A DNA stretch of 64,000 bases from Vibrio inusitatus (GTDB lineage Bacteria > Pseudomonadota > Gammaproteobacteria > Enterobacterales > Vibrionaceae). Where the stretch lies: assembly GCA_024346935.1 (NCBI GenBank), contig AP024878.1, positions 62,001-126,000 on the forward strand, read 5' to 3'. A model generated the notes under the pieces. That model was given only the letters and a program-made list of their open reading frames with translations. It did no database searches and was not told where the DNA came from. Below are positions 1 through 12,091 of the stretch, piece by piece. The position numbers were made by a program, and so were the translations under genes. How positions within the stretch are numbered: position 1 is the stretch's first letter; each line of letters opens with the position of its first letter.

Positions 1-311
1 AGAAGAGAAAATATTTAAAAATGGTTTCGAAAGAAATTCATGCTCTTTAACAATTTGGAAAGCTGACGATAAATAATGTGATTTCATTATTTATCAAATT
101 TAAAAGTTCTCAAATCCTATGTCTTTATGATGTAGGTACCAACACACATTCAAGTGTTCTTGGGAATGTACTCTTGCCAGAGTGCATTCAAATTTGAGTC
201 CGGCAAAATCGAATGTTATCTCGCTCATAATAAAGAGATAACGCACCTTGGAAACGTCATACTACGCTGTAGCAAGCGTATTGCGTTAAGCAAGACCCTT
301 TGGGGTTGTAT
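1..311 (+). other. 16S-23S internal transcribed spacer, distal part
   Basis: This is the end of the 16S-23S spacer of an rRNA operon whose 16S gene and any spacer tRNA lie before the window. A boxA antitermination element (TGCTCTTTAACA) is at 41-52. From about position 83 the sequence is nearly identical to the spacers before the 23S genes at 37633 and 43323, which assigns it to the same operon family. No tRNA remains in the visible part. Confidence 0.9.
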
Positions 312-3201
<2,890 letters not shown>

Positions 3202-3291
3202 ACAACACCCAAGGGGTTTTGTGGACTCAAAGTAAGAACTTTGAATGTGTATTAAGAACTTTTAGATAATAGCTTTCCGAATTTTAAAATT

Positions 3292-3410
3292 TGCTTGGCG
3301 ACCATAGCATTGTGGACCCACCTGATTCCATGCCGAACTCAGAAGTGAAACATAATAGCGCCGATGGTAGTGTGGGGTTTCCCCATGTGAGAGTAGGACA
3401 TCGCCAGGCT
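3292..3410 (+). rRNA. rrf: 5S ribosomal RNA
   Basis: 119-nt 5S rRNA beginning TGCTTGGCGACC and ending GCCAGGCT, with the ends pairing. It follows 23S by 90 nt, the normal order in a bacterial rRNA operon. It differs from the second 5S at 3586 at the penultimate base only (GGCT against GGTT). Confidence 0.97.
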
Positions 3411-3421
3411 TTAATTTTGAA

Positions 3422-3447
3422 TAACCCGCTTTTGAAGCGGGTTTTTT
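3422..3447 (+). terminator. intrinsic terminator-like hairpin between 5S and tRNA-Thr
   Basis: A perfect 8-bp stem, AACCCGCT / AGCGGGTT, is followed by a run of T. It sits 11 nt after the 5S and only about 20 nt before tRNA-Thr, with no convincing promoter between. The distal genes therefore need read-through or an unrecognised promoter. Confidence 0.8.
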
Positions 3448-3468
3448 CGTCTCTCTAGACGACAAATT

Positions 3469-3544
3469 GCTGGTATGGCTCAGTTGGTAGAGCGCACCCT
3501 TGGTAAGGGTGAGGTCCCCAGTTCGACTCTGGGTACTAGCACCA
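3469..3544 (+). tRNA. tRNA-Thr (anticodon GGT)
   Basis: 76-nt cloverleaf with encoded CCA. The acceptor GCTGGTA pairs with TACTAGC, the anticodon loop is TTGGTAA and the T-arm contains GTTCGACTC. It lies between two 5S genes, as thrV does in E. coli rrnD. It is a different sequence from the tRNA-Thr(GGT) at 52384. Confidence 0.96.
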
Positions 3545-3585
3545 TATTTTGCTATTAGATAATTAATCTGATTGCATACAAAATT

Positions 3586-3704
3586 TGCTTGGCGACCATA
3601 GCATTGTGGACCCACCTGATTCCATGCCGAACTCAGAAGTGAAACATAATAGCGCCGATGGTAGTGTGGGGTTTCCCCATGTGAGAGTAGGACATCGCCA
3701 GGTT
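3586..3704 (+). rRNA. rrf: 5S ribosomal RNA, second copy of the operon
   Basis: Full-length 5S, identical to the copy at 3292 except for the penultimate base. The order 23S-5S-tRNA-Thr-5S is the same as E. coli rrnD (rrfD-thrV-rrfF). Its last 29 nt are the source of the repeated tails in the array that follows. Confidence 0.96.
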
Positions 3705-4115
3705 TACATTCAAAAGCCTCGTCATTAGACGGGGCTTTGTTGTATCTAGAGTTTAGAAAAGTAGTGTGTGTTTGCGGATCGCCGCACCGCCCATGTGAGA
3801 GTAGGACATCGCCAGGTTTACATTCAAAAGCCTCGTCATTAGACGGGGCTTTGTTGTATCTAGAGTTTAGAAAAGTAGTGTGTGTTTGCGGATCGCCGCA
3901 CCGCCCATGTGAGAGTAGGACATCGCCAGGTTTGCATTCAAAAGCCTCGTCATTAGACGGGGCTTTGTTGTATCTGGAGTTTAGAAAAGTAGCGTGTGTT
4001 TGCGGATCGCCGGAGTGCCGGACCAACGCACCGCCCTGTGAGAGTAGGACATCGCCAGGTTTGCATTCAAAAGCCTCGTCATTGGACGGGGCTTTGTTGT
4101 ATCTGGGATTTTTAA
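3681..4115 (+). repeat. tandem array of 5S 3' tails, each with a terminator hairpin
   Basis: Units start at 3681, 3795, 3909 and 4038, giving lengths of 114, 114 and 129 bp plus a final partial unit. Each contains: (a) the last about 24-29 nt of 5S rRNA; (b) a hairpin with stem AGCCTCGTC / GACGGGGCT followed by TTTGTTG; (c) a linker TATCTRGAGTTTAGAAAAGTAG; (d) in the first two, a second perfect hairpin TGCGG-ATCG-CCGCA. The first two units are identical. The third has three substitutions and a 15-16 bp insertion. Open reading frames crossing the array on both strands are by-products of its periodicity. The plan resembles the tyrT rtT repeats of E. coli. Confidence 0.93.
4066..4100 (+). terminator. 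terminator at the end of the 5S-tail array
   Basis: Last copy of the AGCCTCGTC / GACGGGGCT hairpin, with a TTTGTTG tract. The same hairpin occurs in the three preceding units (near 3714, 3828 and 3942), so the operon ends in four consecutive terminator-like stems. Confidence 0.7.
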
Positions 4116-4216
4116 GGTAAAAATTCTTCAATTGAATATCAGGTATGTTTCGTTTTCATTGGGGATTGATAGTGAGTTAGCGTAAATTGGCCTTTCTTCT
4201 GGTTAAGAGAGACTCT

Positions 4217-4879
4217 ATGAATCGTTTTTTGCTAGTTTGTCTATATCTTGCTCCAATGGTTGTTTTTGCTCAATCTGACTCTAATCAGTCCAAATCGGTT
4301 GATATGGCGGACCCAACAGCTGTTTACTCTAGTGTTGGAGCGCATGCATATACTAATGGAGATCTTGATTTCTCTGCAGGGTTTGCATGGGGTAAGAACA
4401 TGCTAGCGGTAGAGTCTAAGCAAGGTATGGATGCAGTTAACGTACGTTATGCCCATATGGACTTATGGCAGGGTATTGGTGTTTATGCAGAATCAACTCT
4501 ACAACTGAATAATGACTTTGGCACTTCTGCTAGCATTGGTGCTGTATCAACTTTAAAGGTTGGAGAGCTTTGGATCATTTATCCCATTGCCACTTTAGGC
4601 TCAATAGAGATCATTGAAGATGAATGGATTGCTACTGGAACCGTTGGGTTTTATAACCGATTTAAGCTCGGGTCCGGTTTTTCACTGGGTGTGGACCCAT
4701 TTTATACTTTAGGTGAATCGGATTATGAAAGCATCTATATTGATACTTTCATTAGTTATCAATATAAAAACCATCAAATTCGGCTTGGCTACAACGGTTC
4801 AGAAAGCAATAGTAAGGTACTAAACAGCAATACTGATTTTGATGGTGAAGGTTATTTAGAATACAAAATGGCCTTTTAA
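4217..4879 (+). CDS. hypothetical secreted, probable outer-membrane beta-barrel protein
   Basis: 220-aa protein of unknown function. I chose the ATG at 4217 because a purine-rich AAGAGAG lies 6-12 nt upstream and because it starts a clean signal peptide: Arg-3, a hydrophobic core to about residue 17, then VFA-Q. The reading frame extends ten codons upstream without a plausible ribosome site. The mature part has alternating polar and aromatic segments, Gly- and Tyr-rich. It ends in Phe with hydrophobic residues at -3, -5 and -7, which is the usual C-terminal signature recognised by the Bam complex. That supports, but does not prove, an outer-membrane barrel. It is convergent with ilvY, 9 bp away. 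No enzyme motif is visible. Confidence 0.8.
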   Translation: MNRFLLVCLYLAPMVVFAQSDSNQSKSVDMADPTAVYSSVGAHAYTNGDLDFSAGFAWGKNMLAVESKQGMDAVNVRYAHMDLWQGIGVYAESTLQLNNDFGTSASIGAVSTLKVGELWIIYPIATLGSIEIIEDEWIATGTVGFYNRFKLGSGFSLGVDPFYTLGESDYESIYIDTFISYQYKNHQIRLGYNGSESNSKVLNSNTDFDGEGYLEYKMAF

Positions 4880-4888
4880 ATAGGCGCT

Positions 4889-5776
4889 TTAGCTAGCAAT
4901 ATAATTTGCTTCTGCCACACTCCATAGAGCCTTTATTAGAGGGTTGTTGAGCTGGGAACGCTTACAACAAACACCTAGCTTAAAAGGTTTTACAGGCTCT
5001 ACATCCAGCTTCTGAATATGATCTTTTACCGGGCTGTTATTAATAACTACATCCGGTGCGATTCCAATGCCACAGCCTAACGCCACCATACTAACAATGG
5101 CCTCATGCCCGGCAACTTGTGCATAAATGTTGGGCTTAATTTTGCTTCGTTTAAACCAGGTATTGCAGCGATCACGAGCAGTGCCTTCTGAAGGGATAAT
5201 AAAGGGGATTTCGTTCCAGTTGATGGGCTCTGTGAGCATGCTTTCTATATTGGCTACTCCTTTAGGGGCTATAACAGATAAGGATATTTCGCTGATGTTC
5301 TCAAATGCAATTCTAGAAGGCAGTTGGTCACTTTCTGCAGAGATGGCGATATCTGCTTCATCATTGAGCACCTTTTCTATCGCTTGTGCAGGGTCTCCTG
5401 TACTGAGCTTATATTCGATCAGTGGGTGCAGTAATCGAAACTCTGAAAGCAGACGAGGTAGGTGGCTATAGCTAGCTGTCACTGAACAAAAAAGTCGTAT
5501 TTCTCCCTTTAGTACATCCTTATCATCGGAAAAATTAAGAGTAAAAGTCTGCCATTGATTCACGATATTGTGAGCAACAGGGAGCAGTTCTTTACCTGCG
5601 GTAGTTAAATCAACACTTCTATTGTCCCGAATGAATAGAATTTGCTCTGCTTCTTGTTCCAAGCGCTTTATTTGACGACTTAAAGCCGATGGACTCATGT
5701 GCATGGCAGACGCAGTCTTGCTGAAGTTCTTACTTTCAGAAAGATGTAGAAAAATCTGTAGGCTTTTGATGTTCAT
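4889..5776 (-). CDS. ilvY: LysR-family activator of ilvC, IlvY
   Basis: 295-aa LysR-type regulator. Residues 1-60 form the winged helix-turn-helix (KTASAMHMSPSALSRQIKRL). Residues from about 90 to the end form the periplasmic-binding-protein-like effector domain. Identity rests on the family and on its divergent position next to ilvC, as in E. coli, where IlvY activates ilvC in response to acetolactate or acetohydroxybutyrate. The 139-bp intergenic region holds a T-N11-A palindrome, the kind of site LysR proteins bind. Length is typical (E. coli IlvY 297 aa). Confidence 0.93.
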   Translation of the reverse strand: MNIKSLQIFLHLSESKNFSKTASAMHMSPSALSRQIKRLEQEAEQILFIRDNRSVDLTTAGKELLPVAHNIVNQWQTFTLNFSDDKDVLKGEIRLFCSVTASYSHLPRLLSEFRLLHPLIEYKLSTGDPAQAIEKVLNDEADIAISAESDQLPSRIAFENISEISLSVIAPKGVANIESMLTEPINWNEIPFIIPSEGTARDRCNTWFKRSKIKPNIYAQVAGHEAIVSMVALGCGIGIAPDVVINNSPVKDHIQKLDVEPVKPFKLGVCCKRSQLNNPLIKALWSVAEANYIAS

Positions 5777-5792
5777 TTGAGTAATCTTCTTG

Positions 5793-5807
5793 TTGCATAA
5801 TTTGCAA
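5793..5807. promoter_or_regulatory. candidate IlvY operator between ilvY and ilvC
   Basis: Perfect inverted repeat TTGCA-TAATT-TGCAA with T-N11-A geometry, the LysR-type binding pattern. It lies 17 bp upstream of ilvY and 108 bp upstream of ilvC. In E. coli, IlvY binds tandem operators in the same divergent region. Only this one perfect site is evident here. Confidence 0.6.
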
Positions 5808-5915
5808 TGATTAGTTGTAAATATATCACTTTAAGCAACTTTCAACCTGAATTAGTATGAAATCAATCGGCAAACAAAGCCGAACTATGGAAAGAATTTT
5901 TAAGGAGAGCCCGTC

Positions 5916-7400
5916 ATGGCTAACTATTTCAACACGCTAAACCTACGTGAGCAATTGGACCAACTGGGTCGTTGCCGTTTTATGGACCGTTCTGAATTTT
6001 CTACAGAAGCTGATTACCTAAAAGGTAAGAAAGTGGTTATCGTAGGTTGTGGTGCTCAAGGCCTAAACCAAGGCTTAAACATGCGCGATTCTGGCCTAGA
6101 TGTATCTTATGCATTGCGCCAAGCTGCTATTGATGAGCAACGCCAATCTTTCAAAAATGCAAAAGAGAATGGCTTTGAAGTAGGTAGTTACGAGACTCTT
6201 ATTCCTCAAGCAGACCTAGTTGTTAACCTTACTCCAGACAAGCAACACAGCAACGTTGTTGAAACTGTAATGCCGTTAATGAAACAGGGCGCTGCATTAG
6301 GTTACTCTCACGGCTTTAATGTTGTTGAAGAAGGCATGCAGATTCGTGAAGATCTAACAGTAGTTATGGTTGCACCTAAGTGCCCAGGTACTGAAGTTCG
6401 TGAAGAGTATAAGCGTGGTTTTGGTGTACCAACATTGATCGCTGTTCACCCAGAAAACGACCCTAAAGGTGAAGGCTGGGATATCGCTAAGGCTTGGGCT
6501 GCAGGTACTGGTGGTCACCGTGCTGGCTGTCTAGAGTCTTCTTTTGTTGCTGAGGTTAAGTCTGACCTAATGGGTGAGCAAACTATCCTTTGTGGCATGT
6601 TACAAGCGGGTTCTATCGTATGCTACGAGAAGATGATCGCTGATGGCATCGATGCTGGTTACGCTGGCAAGCTTCTTCAATTCGGTTGGGAAACTGTTAC
6701 TGAAGCACTGAAGTTCGGTGGTATCACTCACATGATGGACCGTCTATCAAACCCTGCTAAGATCCGTGCTTTTGACCTTTCTGAAGAGCTTAAAGATCTT
6801 ATGCGTCCGCTTTACAACAAGCATATGGATGACATCATCCAGGGCGAATTCTCTCGCACTATGATGGCTGACTGGTCAAATGATGACGTTAACCTATTCA
6901 AGTGGCGTGAAGAGACTGGTGAAACTGACTTCGAAAACTACCCAGAGTCTGATGTAGAGATCTCTGAGCAAGAGTACTTCGATAACGGTATCCTAATGAT
7001 CGCTATGGTTCGCGCTGGTGTTGAGCTTGCGTTTGAAGCAATGACTGCTTCAGGCATTATCGATGAGTCTGCTTACTATGAATCACTGCACGAGCTTCCG
7101 CTAATCGCGAACACCGTTGCACGTAAGCGTCTATATGAAATGAACGTTGTTATCTCTGATACAGCTGAGTACGGTAACTACCTATTCGCAAACGTAGCAA
7201 CTCCGCTTCTACGTGAGAAGTTCATGCCTTCAGTAGCAACAGACGTTATCGGTAAAGGCCTAGGTGAAGCATCTAACTACGCTGATAACCAACGTCTAAT
7301 CGAAGTGAACGAAGCCATTCGTAACCATCCAGTTGAGTACGTAGGTGAAGAACTACGTGGTTACATGACCGACATGAAGCGTATCGCTGTTGGTGGTTAA
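5916..7400 (+). CDS. ilvC: ketol-acid reductoisomerase (class II), IlvC
   Basis: 494-aa enzyme of valine, leucine and isoleucine synthesis. It converts acetolactate or acetohydroxybutyrate to the dihydroxy acids using NADPH and magnesium. The N-terminal Rossmann fold has GCGAQG at 44-49. The length, about 490 rather than about 340 aa, marks the class II form with a duplicated C-terminal knotted domain, as in enteric bacteria. The start has a good site (AAGGAG at 5900-5905, about 10 nt before ATG). Codon use is strongly optimised, implying high expression. It is probably activated by IlvY encoded divergently. Confidence 0.98.
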   Translation: MANYFNTLNLREQLDQLGRCRFMDRSEFSTEADYLKGKKVVIVGCGAQGLNQGLNMRDSGLDVSYALRQAAIDEQRQSFKNAKENGFEVGSYETLIPQADLVVNLTPDKQHSNVVETVMPLMKQGAALGYSHGFNVVEEGMQIREDLTVVMVAPKCPGTEVREEYKRGFGVPTLIAVHPENDPKGEGWDIAKAWAAGTGGHRAGCLESSFVAEVKSDLMGEQTILCGMLQAGSIVCYEKMIADGIDAGYAGKLLQFGWETVTEALKFGGITHMMDRLSNPAKIRAFDLSEELKDLMRPLYNKHMDDIIQGEFSRTMMADWSNDDVNLFKWREETGETDFENYPESDVEISEQEYFDNGILMIAMVRAGVELAFEAMTASGIIDESAYYESLHELPLIANTVARKRLYEMNVVISDTAEYGNYLFANVATPLLREKFMPSVATDVIGKGLGEASNYADNQRLIEVNEAIRNHPVEYVGEELRGYMTDMKRIAVGG

Positions 7401-7450
7401 TCGTTAATTAAAAGTCCGCCGACGAGTTCGGCGGTACTGCTAACGTAAAA

Positions 7451-7483
7451 AAGGCTTGGTATGAAAATACCAAGCCTTTTTGT
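7451..7483 (+). terminator. intrinsic terminator after ilvC
   Basis: Stem AAGGCTTGGTA / TACCAAGCCTT with a small loop and T5. It is preceded at 7416-7434 by a second hairpin, CCGCCGA / TCGGCGG, without a T run. The A-rich 5' side also suits termination of ubiK from the other strand. Confidence 0.9.
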
Positions 7484-7498
7484 TTGTACGTGAGATGG

Positions 7499-7756
7499 CT
7501 ATTCGCCTTTACTCGAAAGCTTCTCTTCTAGATCGGCCATCTTCTTTTCCATCTCGTTCAGCTTTTGGCGAGTGCGGAGTAATACTTGGGTTTGAACCTC
7601 AAACTCTTCACGACTGATCACGTCTAGCTTGTTTAGTTGAGCTTGAATGACTTGACGGACTTTTTGATCAACGTCAGTGCCTAGGTCTTTCACTGGCTGA
7701 GGCATAGATTCATGAATTTGCTTTGCAATCTGCTCTAATTTTTTAGGGTCGAACAT
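7499..7756 (-). CDS. ubiK: ubiquinone biosynthesis accessory factor UbiK (YqiC family)
   Basis: 85-aa small helical protein beginning [20 protein letters not shown] coiled coil runs from about residue 45 to 80 ([22 protein letters not shown]). In E. coli and Salmonella this family acts with UbiJ in the soluble ubiquinone-biosynthesis complex. I place the start at ATG 7756, which has GGAGA 9 nt upstream and matches the family N-terminus. The longer frame to 7816 adds 20 unrelated residues. It is convergent with ilvC. Confidence 0.9.
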   Translation of the reverse strand: MFDPKKLEQIAKQIHESMPQPVKDLGTDVDQKVRQVIQAQLNKLDVISREEFEVQTQVLLRTRQKLNEMEKKMADLEEKLSSKGE

Positions 7757-7850
7757 AGGGGCGTTTCTCCAAAATCGTTTGTTATATTCTAAGCAATTCA
7801 GCGTCTTTTGTCGCAAATAATATCGAGACAGATATTTGTTTTTGATATAA

Positions 7851-7880
7851 AAAAGGGCTCAGAAATGAGCCCTTATAGGT
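7851..7880 (-). terminator. terminator of the vexRAB operon
   Basis: On the minus strand, AAGGGCTCA-TTTC-TGAGCCCTT is followed by a T tract. It lies about 20 bp beyond the vexB stop codon and upstream of ubiK. Confidence 0.9.
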
Positions 7881-7893
7881 TTATTACCTTGGA

Positions 7894-10800
7894 TTAGTTT
7901 GATTCAACAATTTCGCTTTCATCAAATTCTGGTAATGGCTTATGCTCTGAAGCAAGGAAGCTGTATATAACTGGCAAGACAAATAAGGTAAACACGGTAC
8001 CAATAGCAAGCCCCGCGACAATTACGATACCTATACTGAATCGCTGTGCAGCACCAGCGCCTGTTGCATACATTAGAGGTATCAAGCCTGCAATCATGGC
8101 TGCCGTAGTCATTAGAATAGGTCTTAGGCGTACCTTAGCTGCGGTCATTACTGCATCTATACGATTACGTTGATGATGTAATTGTTCCTCTTTTGCTACC
8201 TCACAGATCAAGATGCCGTGTTTGGTAATAAGACCAACCAGCGTAATCAATCCTACCTGTGAGTAGATGTTCATCGTCGATAGTCCCCAAGCCAACGCTA
8301 TCAAAGCCCCACTAATCGCCAGTGGTACAGATACCATGATGACTAGTGGATCACGTAGAGACTCAAATTGTATCGCCAGTACCAAGAAGATGATCGCGAT
8401 TGCTAACAAGAAGGTGGTGTATAACGCGCTTCCTTCAGTCACATATTGACGAGATTCACCCATATAGTCATGGTTGTATCCACTTGGTAGTTTTTCAGCT
8501 GCAGTAGCTTCAAACCATGCAATTGCATCACCCATAGCAACACCAGGAGCTGGAACCACACCCACAGTAGCGGAATTCAACTGGTTAAAGTGAGGTAGAG
8601 ACCTAGGTTGAGGAATAACATTGATAGATATTAAACTGCCCAATGGTACAGAGTCGCCTGTAGATGAACGTACGTAATAGTTATTCATCGATTCAGGGTT
8701 CATTCGGAACTTACGCTCCACCTGTGGGATAACCTCATATGAACGACCATACAAGTCGATACGGTTAACATAACCATCAGCCATCATAGTACTTAGAGTG
8801 ATACCGATATCTTGCATGGTAACGCCATAAGCACCTGCTTTGTCTTTATCTATGGTGATCTTCATCGTCGCTGAATCATAATTCAGGTCGAGATCGGAAT
8901 AGACAAACTGTGGGTTTGCATTTACTTCAGCAAGTGTGTTGGTCGCAATCTGGAACAAACTCTCGAAGCTGTTTGGTGTAGTGATAACAAACTGAATCGG
9001 AAGGCCTGAACCTGCACCAGGAAGCTCCGGCATCTGGAATGCAGTGATTGCCATACCAGGTACATCTGCGATTAAGCCAGAAACGCGGTTGGTGATCTCA
9101 GATTGACTAGCTTCACGTTGACTCCACGGTTTTAGAGATGCAATACCAAATGCCTGATTTGAGTTAGGAACACCGGTAAAGATCTGTGCATAGGCAACTT
9201 CTGGCTGCTCGTTGAGGATATCATTGACATCATTCATGGTGTTCTGCAGGTAATCCAAGTTTGCATTCGATGGGCCTGTACCCATCATCATAACCACACC
9301 CTTATCTTCTGACGGTGCCAGTTCACTTGGAATAAACTTGAACAGCAACGGTAAGCTACCGAATACAATCAATGCAAAGACAATGACTACGCTTCGGTGC
9401 TGCATAACTGAAGCAAGTGCAGAAGCATAATTCTCACTTAATGCATCCAACTTCTTATGAACGAATTGTTCAAAGCGATTTGGTTGCTCATTCTGCTTAA
9501 GAATGGTCGAACACATCATAGGACTCAGCGTTAACGCGATAATCCCAGATACAAACACCGCGCCTGCAAGAGTGAGTGCAAACTCCTTAAATAGGGAACC
9601 AGTAATACCGCCCATTAAGGCAATAGGAGCGTAAACTGCGCCGAGTGTCAGTGTCATTGCAATAACAGGGACAGCGATCTCACGCGTACCAATAATCGCA
9701 GCTCTAAATGGTGTTTCTCCTAACTTAATGTGCCGGTCTACGTTTTCGAGTACTACGATGGCGTCATCCACCACCAAGCCGATAGCCAGTACCATTGCCA
9801 GCAAAGTCATCAAGTTCCAAGAGAACCCTAATGCTTGCATAAACAAAGCTACACCTATCAGTGATAGGGGAATAGTTACGATAGGAATCAATACCGCGCG
9901 TATAGAGCCCAAGAATAAAGTGATTACGACTAATACGATTAAAGCTGCCTCAAAAATGGTTTTTGCCACCTCTTGAATTGATTCATTAATCGCGACCGTG
10001 GAGTCGTACATCACCTGCATCTTGATGTTGGTTGGCAGGTTTTTTTCAAGTTGAGGTAAAAGCTCTAGAACATCAGCAGCAATGTTAATTGGGTTAGCAC
10101 TTGGTGCCCCGTTGATTGCAGCTACAACAGCTTCTTGACCATTGGCACTTGCACGATAGATATCATGGCTCTTCTCTCGAGTTACCTTCGCTATATCACT
10201 AAGACGAACGACCTGGCCACCATCTTGTTTAACTACGAGGTTTTTAAGCTCTTCAACATTAGCAACCTGAGTGTTGGCACTACCATTGTAGAGAACAAAA
10301 GTACCTGTTGCCTGACCGGTTGCAGATTGGAAGTTATTGGCATCCAGTACCCCCATCACGTCAGTTGCAGTGAGTCGTAAGCCCGCCATTTTTTCAGGAT
10401 CTAGCCATACACGTAGGGCGTATTTCATGCCGCCGTAGAGGTCGACTTTAGATACGCCATTCACGGTAAATAGCTGAGGATTAACAACACGCTCAAGGTA
10501 GTCAGTTATTTGGCTTGAAGCCAATTCATCACTAGTGAATCCTATATACATAACCGCAGTTGTCGAGCCTGTCGACATGGTTACTGTAGGATCTTCCGAC
10601 TCCTTAGGAAGCTGCGAGCGAACCGAGTTGGTTTTAGCAAGTATGTCTGCTAACGCCGCATTCGGGTCAGTGTTAAGCTTCATAGTGACAGTAATGGTAG
10701 AGCTACCAAGTACTGATTGAGATGTCATGAAGTCGATGTTGTCAGCCTGAGCGATAGCTTGCTCAAGTGGTTGAGTGATAAAACCCTGAATCAGATCAGC

Positions 10801-10965
10801 ACTAGCGCCGTAGTAACTGGTTGATACCGTAACCACGGTGTTCGTCATTTCAGGGTATTCACGCACCTGCATCTTGAAGATAGCTTGCATACCCAACAGG
10901 GCTATCAAAAAGCTGATAGAGACTGCGAGTATTGGGCGTTTTATAAAAATGTCTGTAAATCGCAT
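7894..10965 (-). CDS. vexB: RND multidrug efflux pump, inner-membrane transporter (VexB type)
   Basis: 1023-aa AcrB/HAE1-family proton-driven drug exporter. It should have 12 transmembrane helices with two large periplasmic loops after TM1 and TM7. The proton-relay residues are visible: an Asp-Asp pair in AIGLVVDDAIVVLENV near residue 400 and Lys in GLITKHGILICEVAKE near 930. It starts 10 bp after vexA, in an operon vexR-vexA-vexB. That gene order and the TetR regulator match V. cholerae VexRAB, which exports bile salts and antibiotics and needs TolC. An outer-membrane component is not encoded here. The specific substrates are inferred from the V. cholerae system only. Confidence 0.92.
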   Translation of the reverse strand: MRFTDIFIKRPILAVSISFLIALLGMQAIFKMQVREYPEMTNTVVTVSTSYYGASADLIQGFITQPLEQAIAQADNIDFMTSQSVLGSSTITVTMKLNTDPNAALADILAKTNSVRSQLPKESEDPTVTMSTGSTTAVMYIGFTSDELASSQITDYLERVVNPQLFTVNGVSKVDLYGGMKYALRVWLDPEKMAGLRLTATDVMGVLDANNFQSATGQATGTFVLYNGSANTQVANVEELKNLVVKQDGGQVVRLSDIAKVTREKSHDIYRASANGQEAVVAAINGAPSANPINIAADVLELLPQLEKNLPTNIKMQVMYDSTVAINESIQEVAKTIFEAALIVLVVITLFLGSIRAVLIPIVTIPLSLIGVALFMQALGFSWNLMTLLAMVLAIGLVVDDAIVVLENVDRHIKLGETPFRAAIIGTREIAVPVIAMTLTLGAVYAPIALMGGITGSLFKEFALTLAGAVFVSGIIALTLSPMMCSTILKQNEQPNRFEQFVHKKLDALSENYASALASVMQHRSVVIVFALIVFGSLPLLFKFIPSELAPSEDKGVVMMMGTGPSNANLDYLQNTMNDVNDILNEQPEVAYAQIFTGVPNSNQAFGIASLKPWSQREASQSEITNRVSGLIADVPGMAITAFQMPELPGAGSGLPIQFVITTPNSFESLFQIATNTLAEVNANPQFVYSDLDLNYDSATMKITIDKDKAGAYGVTMQDIGITLSTMMADGYVNRIDLYGRSYEVIPQVERKFRMNPESMNNYYVRSSTGDSVPLGSLISINVIPQPRSLPHFNQLNSATVGVVPAPGVAMGDAIAWFEATAAEKLPSGYNHDYMGESRQYVTEGSALYTTFLLAIAIIFLVLAIQFESLRDPLVIMVSVPLAISGALIALAWGLSTMNIYSQVGLITLVGLITKHGILICEVAKEEQLHHQRNRIDAVMTAAKVRLRPILMTTAAMIAGLIPLMYATGAGAAQRFSIGIVIVAGLAIGTVFTLFVLPVIYSFLASEHKPLPEFDESEIVESN

Positions 10966-10975
10966 TGTTTATCCC

Positions 10976-12076
10976 TTACAGCATCGGAAGTTCAGTTGGT
11001 GGAGTCGTGGCATCACTTTCCACAATTTTCACCTTGGACTCGTTGCTCAGGCGCACCTGACCAGAAGTGACGATCACTTCACCAGGCTTAACGCCATCTA
11101 AAATTCGTACTTTATCTTGGTCACGTTCACCCGCTTTAATAACACGCTGCGCGACGCGATGAGTTTCTTCATCGAGAACGAATACGCTATCACCGTATAG
11201 GGTGTAGGTGATAGCGACTTGAGGTAGTACAACCTGGTCTTGAAGTTTTGGTAACACAATTTGTGCGCGAGCAAACATACCCGATCTCAGCTTGCCCTGA
11301 GTATTTGGGATATCAGCCTGTACTTGTAATAGACCACTTTGATAGTTGATTGCTGGTTCTATCGCTGAAATGGTGCCATCAAAAATGCTACCAGGATAAG
11401 AATCAACTTCGATGCGGATCGCCTGACCAATGTTAATACGTGAGATATCGTTTTGTGAAACGGTAAAGCGCATACGCATAACACTGATGTCTTCTAGACG
11501 AGCGATTCGGCTACCCGCTTGCATATATTCACCAAGGTTAACGCCACGAATACCAATAACACCGGTGAACGGTGCATTTACGTCGCGACGATCGATTGTC
11601 GCTTTAAGGCCTGCAATATCTGCTTTCAACGATAAATAAGAGGCCTCAGCATCATCGAAATCTGCTTGGGAGATAGCCCCTTTCTTAATCAAGCCTTTGT
11701 AACGCTTGTATTTTGCCTCTGAAGCTGGGAATCGTGCTTGAGCACTTTGTAAGTTTGCTTTTTCAACATCAGAATCCAACTGCACCAAAGAGGCTCCTTT
11801 AGATACCTGTTGGCCAGAAACAAAGTTAATTTTGGTCACAATGCCGCTTGCTTCTGCAGTCAGTGTTACACCTTGCAGTGGCTCAATAAACCCAATTGCG
11901 TCTATACTTGGCGTCCACTCTTCAGCAGAGGCCGTCATTACGGTAACTGGATACACTGGCTCTGGGCGATTTGCCATGTATTCCGCTATCTTCTGTTGTT
12001 TGAAGATATTGAAGCCAATCACGCTACCGAATAGGGCGATAGCAATAATAAGCATAATTAGTGTCCACTTTTTCAT
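10976..12076 (-). CDS. vexA: RND efflux periplasmic adaptor (membrane fusion protein, VexA type)
   Basis: 366-aa HlyD/AcrA-family adaptor that links the RND pump to an outer-membrane channel. An N-terminal membrane anchor covers residues 5-25. A barrel-sandwich (lipoyl-like) half follows (GIVTKINFVSGQQVSKGASLVQLD, about residues 88-112). Then come a coiled-coil hairpin at about 113-160, the second lipoyl half (VNAPFTGVIGIRG) and a beta-barrel domain. There is no lipobox cysteine, so it is anchored by the helix rather than a lipid. It lies 15 bp downstream of vexR and 10 bp upstream of vexB. Confidence 0.93.
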   Translation of the reverse strand: MKKWTLIMLIIAIALFGSVIGFNIFKQQKIAEYMANRPEPVYPVTVMTASAEEWTPSIDAIGFIEPLQGVTLTAEASGIVTKINFVSGQQVSKGASLVQLDSDVEKANLQSAQARFPASEAKYKRYKGLIKKGAISQADFDDAEASYLSLKADIAGLKATIDRRDVNAPFTGVIGIRGVNLGEYMQAGSRIARLEDISVMRMRFTVSQNDISRINIGQAIRIEVDSYPGSIFDGTISAIEPAINYQSGLLQVQADIPNTQGKLRSGMFARAQIVLPKLQDQVVLPQVAITYTLYGDSVFVLDEETHRVAQRVIKAGERDQDKVRILDGVKPGEVIVTSGQVRLSNESKVKIVESDATTPPTELPML

Positions 12077-12091
12077 GGAACGGTTCTCCAG

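Noticed and set aside
3591..4100. CRISPR array suggested by regularly spaced repeats
   Set aside because: Units are contiguous, with no unique spacers and no cas genes; the content is 5S tail plus terminator.
3262..4131. Long repetitive open frame (289 aa) on the minus strand and a matching 127-aa frame on the plus strand
   Set aside because: They cross two 5S genes, tRNA-Thr and the 5S-tail array; the repeated peptide is a by-product of unit lengths divisible by three (114 and 129).
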